The position numbers and the translations under genes are program-made. Source: Rhodococcus phenolicus (GTDB taxonomy: Bacteria > Actinomycetota > Actinomycetes > Mycobacteriales > Mycobacteriaceae). Taken from it: a stretch of 64,000 bases of DNA. Below, in pieces: positions 63,625 to 64,000 of the stretch; position 1 is the first letter of the stretch, and every line of letters starts with the position of its first letter. The notes under the pieces were generated by a model that was not told the DNA's origin, did not search any database, and saw only the letters and a list, made by a program, of their open reading frames with translations. Where the stretch lies: the NCBI RefSeq assembly GCF_001646785.1, contig NZ_LRRH01000034.1, positions 26,700 to 90,699 of the forward strand, given 5' to 3'.

Positions 63625-64000
63625 GTGAGCTCTCTCAACGCAGGCCAGAGCCTCGGCGTAGGCCAGGAACTCAAGTCCGACAACGGTGCCTACAGCCTCA
63701 CGCTGCAGCAGGACGGCAACCTCGTGCTGAACGAGGGTGGCAAGGCCGTGTGGGCTGCCATGACGAACGGCTCCGGCGCGGTGCGTGCCGATGTTCAGGA
63801 GGACGGCAACTTCGTCGTCTACAAGGAGAACAACGAGCCGGTGTGGGCGTCGCAGACCAGCGGCAACTCAGGTGTGCGCCTGGCGGTGCAGGACGACCGC
63901 AACGTCGTGCTGTACGCGGGTGACCGCGCCGTCTGGGCGACCGACACCGCCGTCGCGCAGGCCGAGGCCCCCGCTCCCGCCGAGCCGGCTCCCGCCCCGG
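63625..64000 (+). CDS. Bulb-type (D-mannose-binding) lectin protein, 3' end outside window
   Basis: At least 125 residues are visible. Three B-lectin repeats carry the QxDxNxVxY sugar-binding pattern: LQQDGNLVLN, VQEDGNFVVY and VQDDRNVVLY, each followed by a VWA motif (AVWAAMT, PVWASQT, AVWATDT). The second and third keep the terminal Tyr; the first ends in Asn. A Pro/Ala/Glu-rich stretch begins at the window edge (APAPAEPAPAP), implying a further C-terminal domain. No signal peptide precedes the lectin, although a surface role would need one. GTG 63625 has AAAGGGA 5 nt upstream. Confidence 0.87.
   Translation, partial: MSSLNAGQSLGVGQELKSDNGAYSLTLQQDGNLVLNEGGKAVWAAMTNGSGAVRADVQEDGNFVVYKENNEPVWASQTSGNSGVRLAVQDDRNVVLYAGDRAVWATDTAVAQAEAPAPAEPAPAP

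Overview
The window looks like chromosomal DNA of a high-GC, mycolic-acid actinobacterium, most probably Rhodococcus or a close relative. The support is gene content: an Emb-type arabinosyltransferase beside a GH183-type (DUF4185) arabinanase, a mycothiol-dependent maleylpyruvate-isomerase-like protein, a WS/DGAT acyltransferase, AlkB with two rubredoxins, an IdeR-like iron box, and many GTG/TTG starts with ATGA or GTGA stop-start overlaps. I see no rRNA, tRNA, CRISPR array, insertion sequence or prophage. Nearly every long ORF on the strand opposite a real gene is a codon-bias shadow.

Layout. 1-9.7 kb: a partial SNF2 helicase, an MDR oxidoreductase, a secreted HNH nuclease, an ECF42 sigma factor with its YCII partner, a divergent RibD/DHFR-like reductase, a shikimate-dehydrogenase-like enzyme and a DUF1254/1214 protein. 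10-17.3 kb: a second ECF42/YCII pair, BenE, an acyl-CoA thioesterase, a thiolase, and a divergent iron-uptake pair (siderophore esterase and binding lipoprotein) sharing an IdeR box. 17.4-25.6 kb: an Lrp regulator facing a branched-chain 2-oxoacid dehydrogenase operon (E1alpha, E1beta, E2), an MFS protein and the pntAA-pntAB-pntB transhydrogenase operon. 25.7-29.2 kb: a tightly packed operon of DUF488, a mini zinc ribbon, a broken sirtuin, HIT and a mycothiol-dependent enzyme, followed by a peptidase S51 gene and a small membrane protein. 29.2-39.4 kb: emb divergent from an arabinanase, small genes, TetR/RidA, alkB-rubA1-rubA2 and a carboxylesterase. 39.5-49.2 kb: one three-module NRPS gene ending in a reductase domain. 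49.5-52.8 kb: a TPP riboswitch controlling tenA and a ThiY/ThiX/ThiZ-type ABC transporter. 53-60.9 kb: a catabolic-looking cluster (luciferase-type monooxygenase, LuxR regulator, MFS, acyl-CoA synthetase, frameshifted TetR, MaoC, quinone oxidoreductase). 60.9-64 kb: WS/DGAT divergent from an HSL-family esterase, then a bulb-lectin protein cut by the window end.

The signals most worth following are regulatory. A TGTCSR-N17-CGAC promoter pattern occurs three times, before both YCII genes and the RibD-like gene, and fits ECF42 autoregulation. A roughly 30-bp promoter/operator is duplicated in mirror image between the MFS and acyl-CoA synthetase genes. A perfect 9-bp inverted repeat lies between the Lrp gene and the dehydrogenase operon. 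Other leads are the orphan reductase-terminated NRPS (first residue predicted to be serine), the sirtuin relic retained inside an operon with overlapping starts and stops, and the TetR frame lesion with read-through into maoC.
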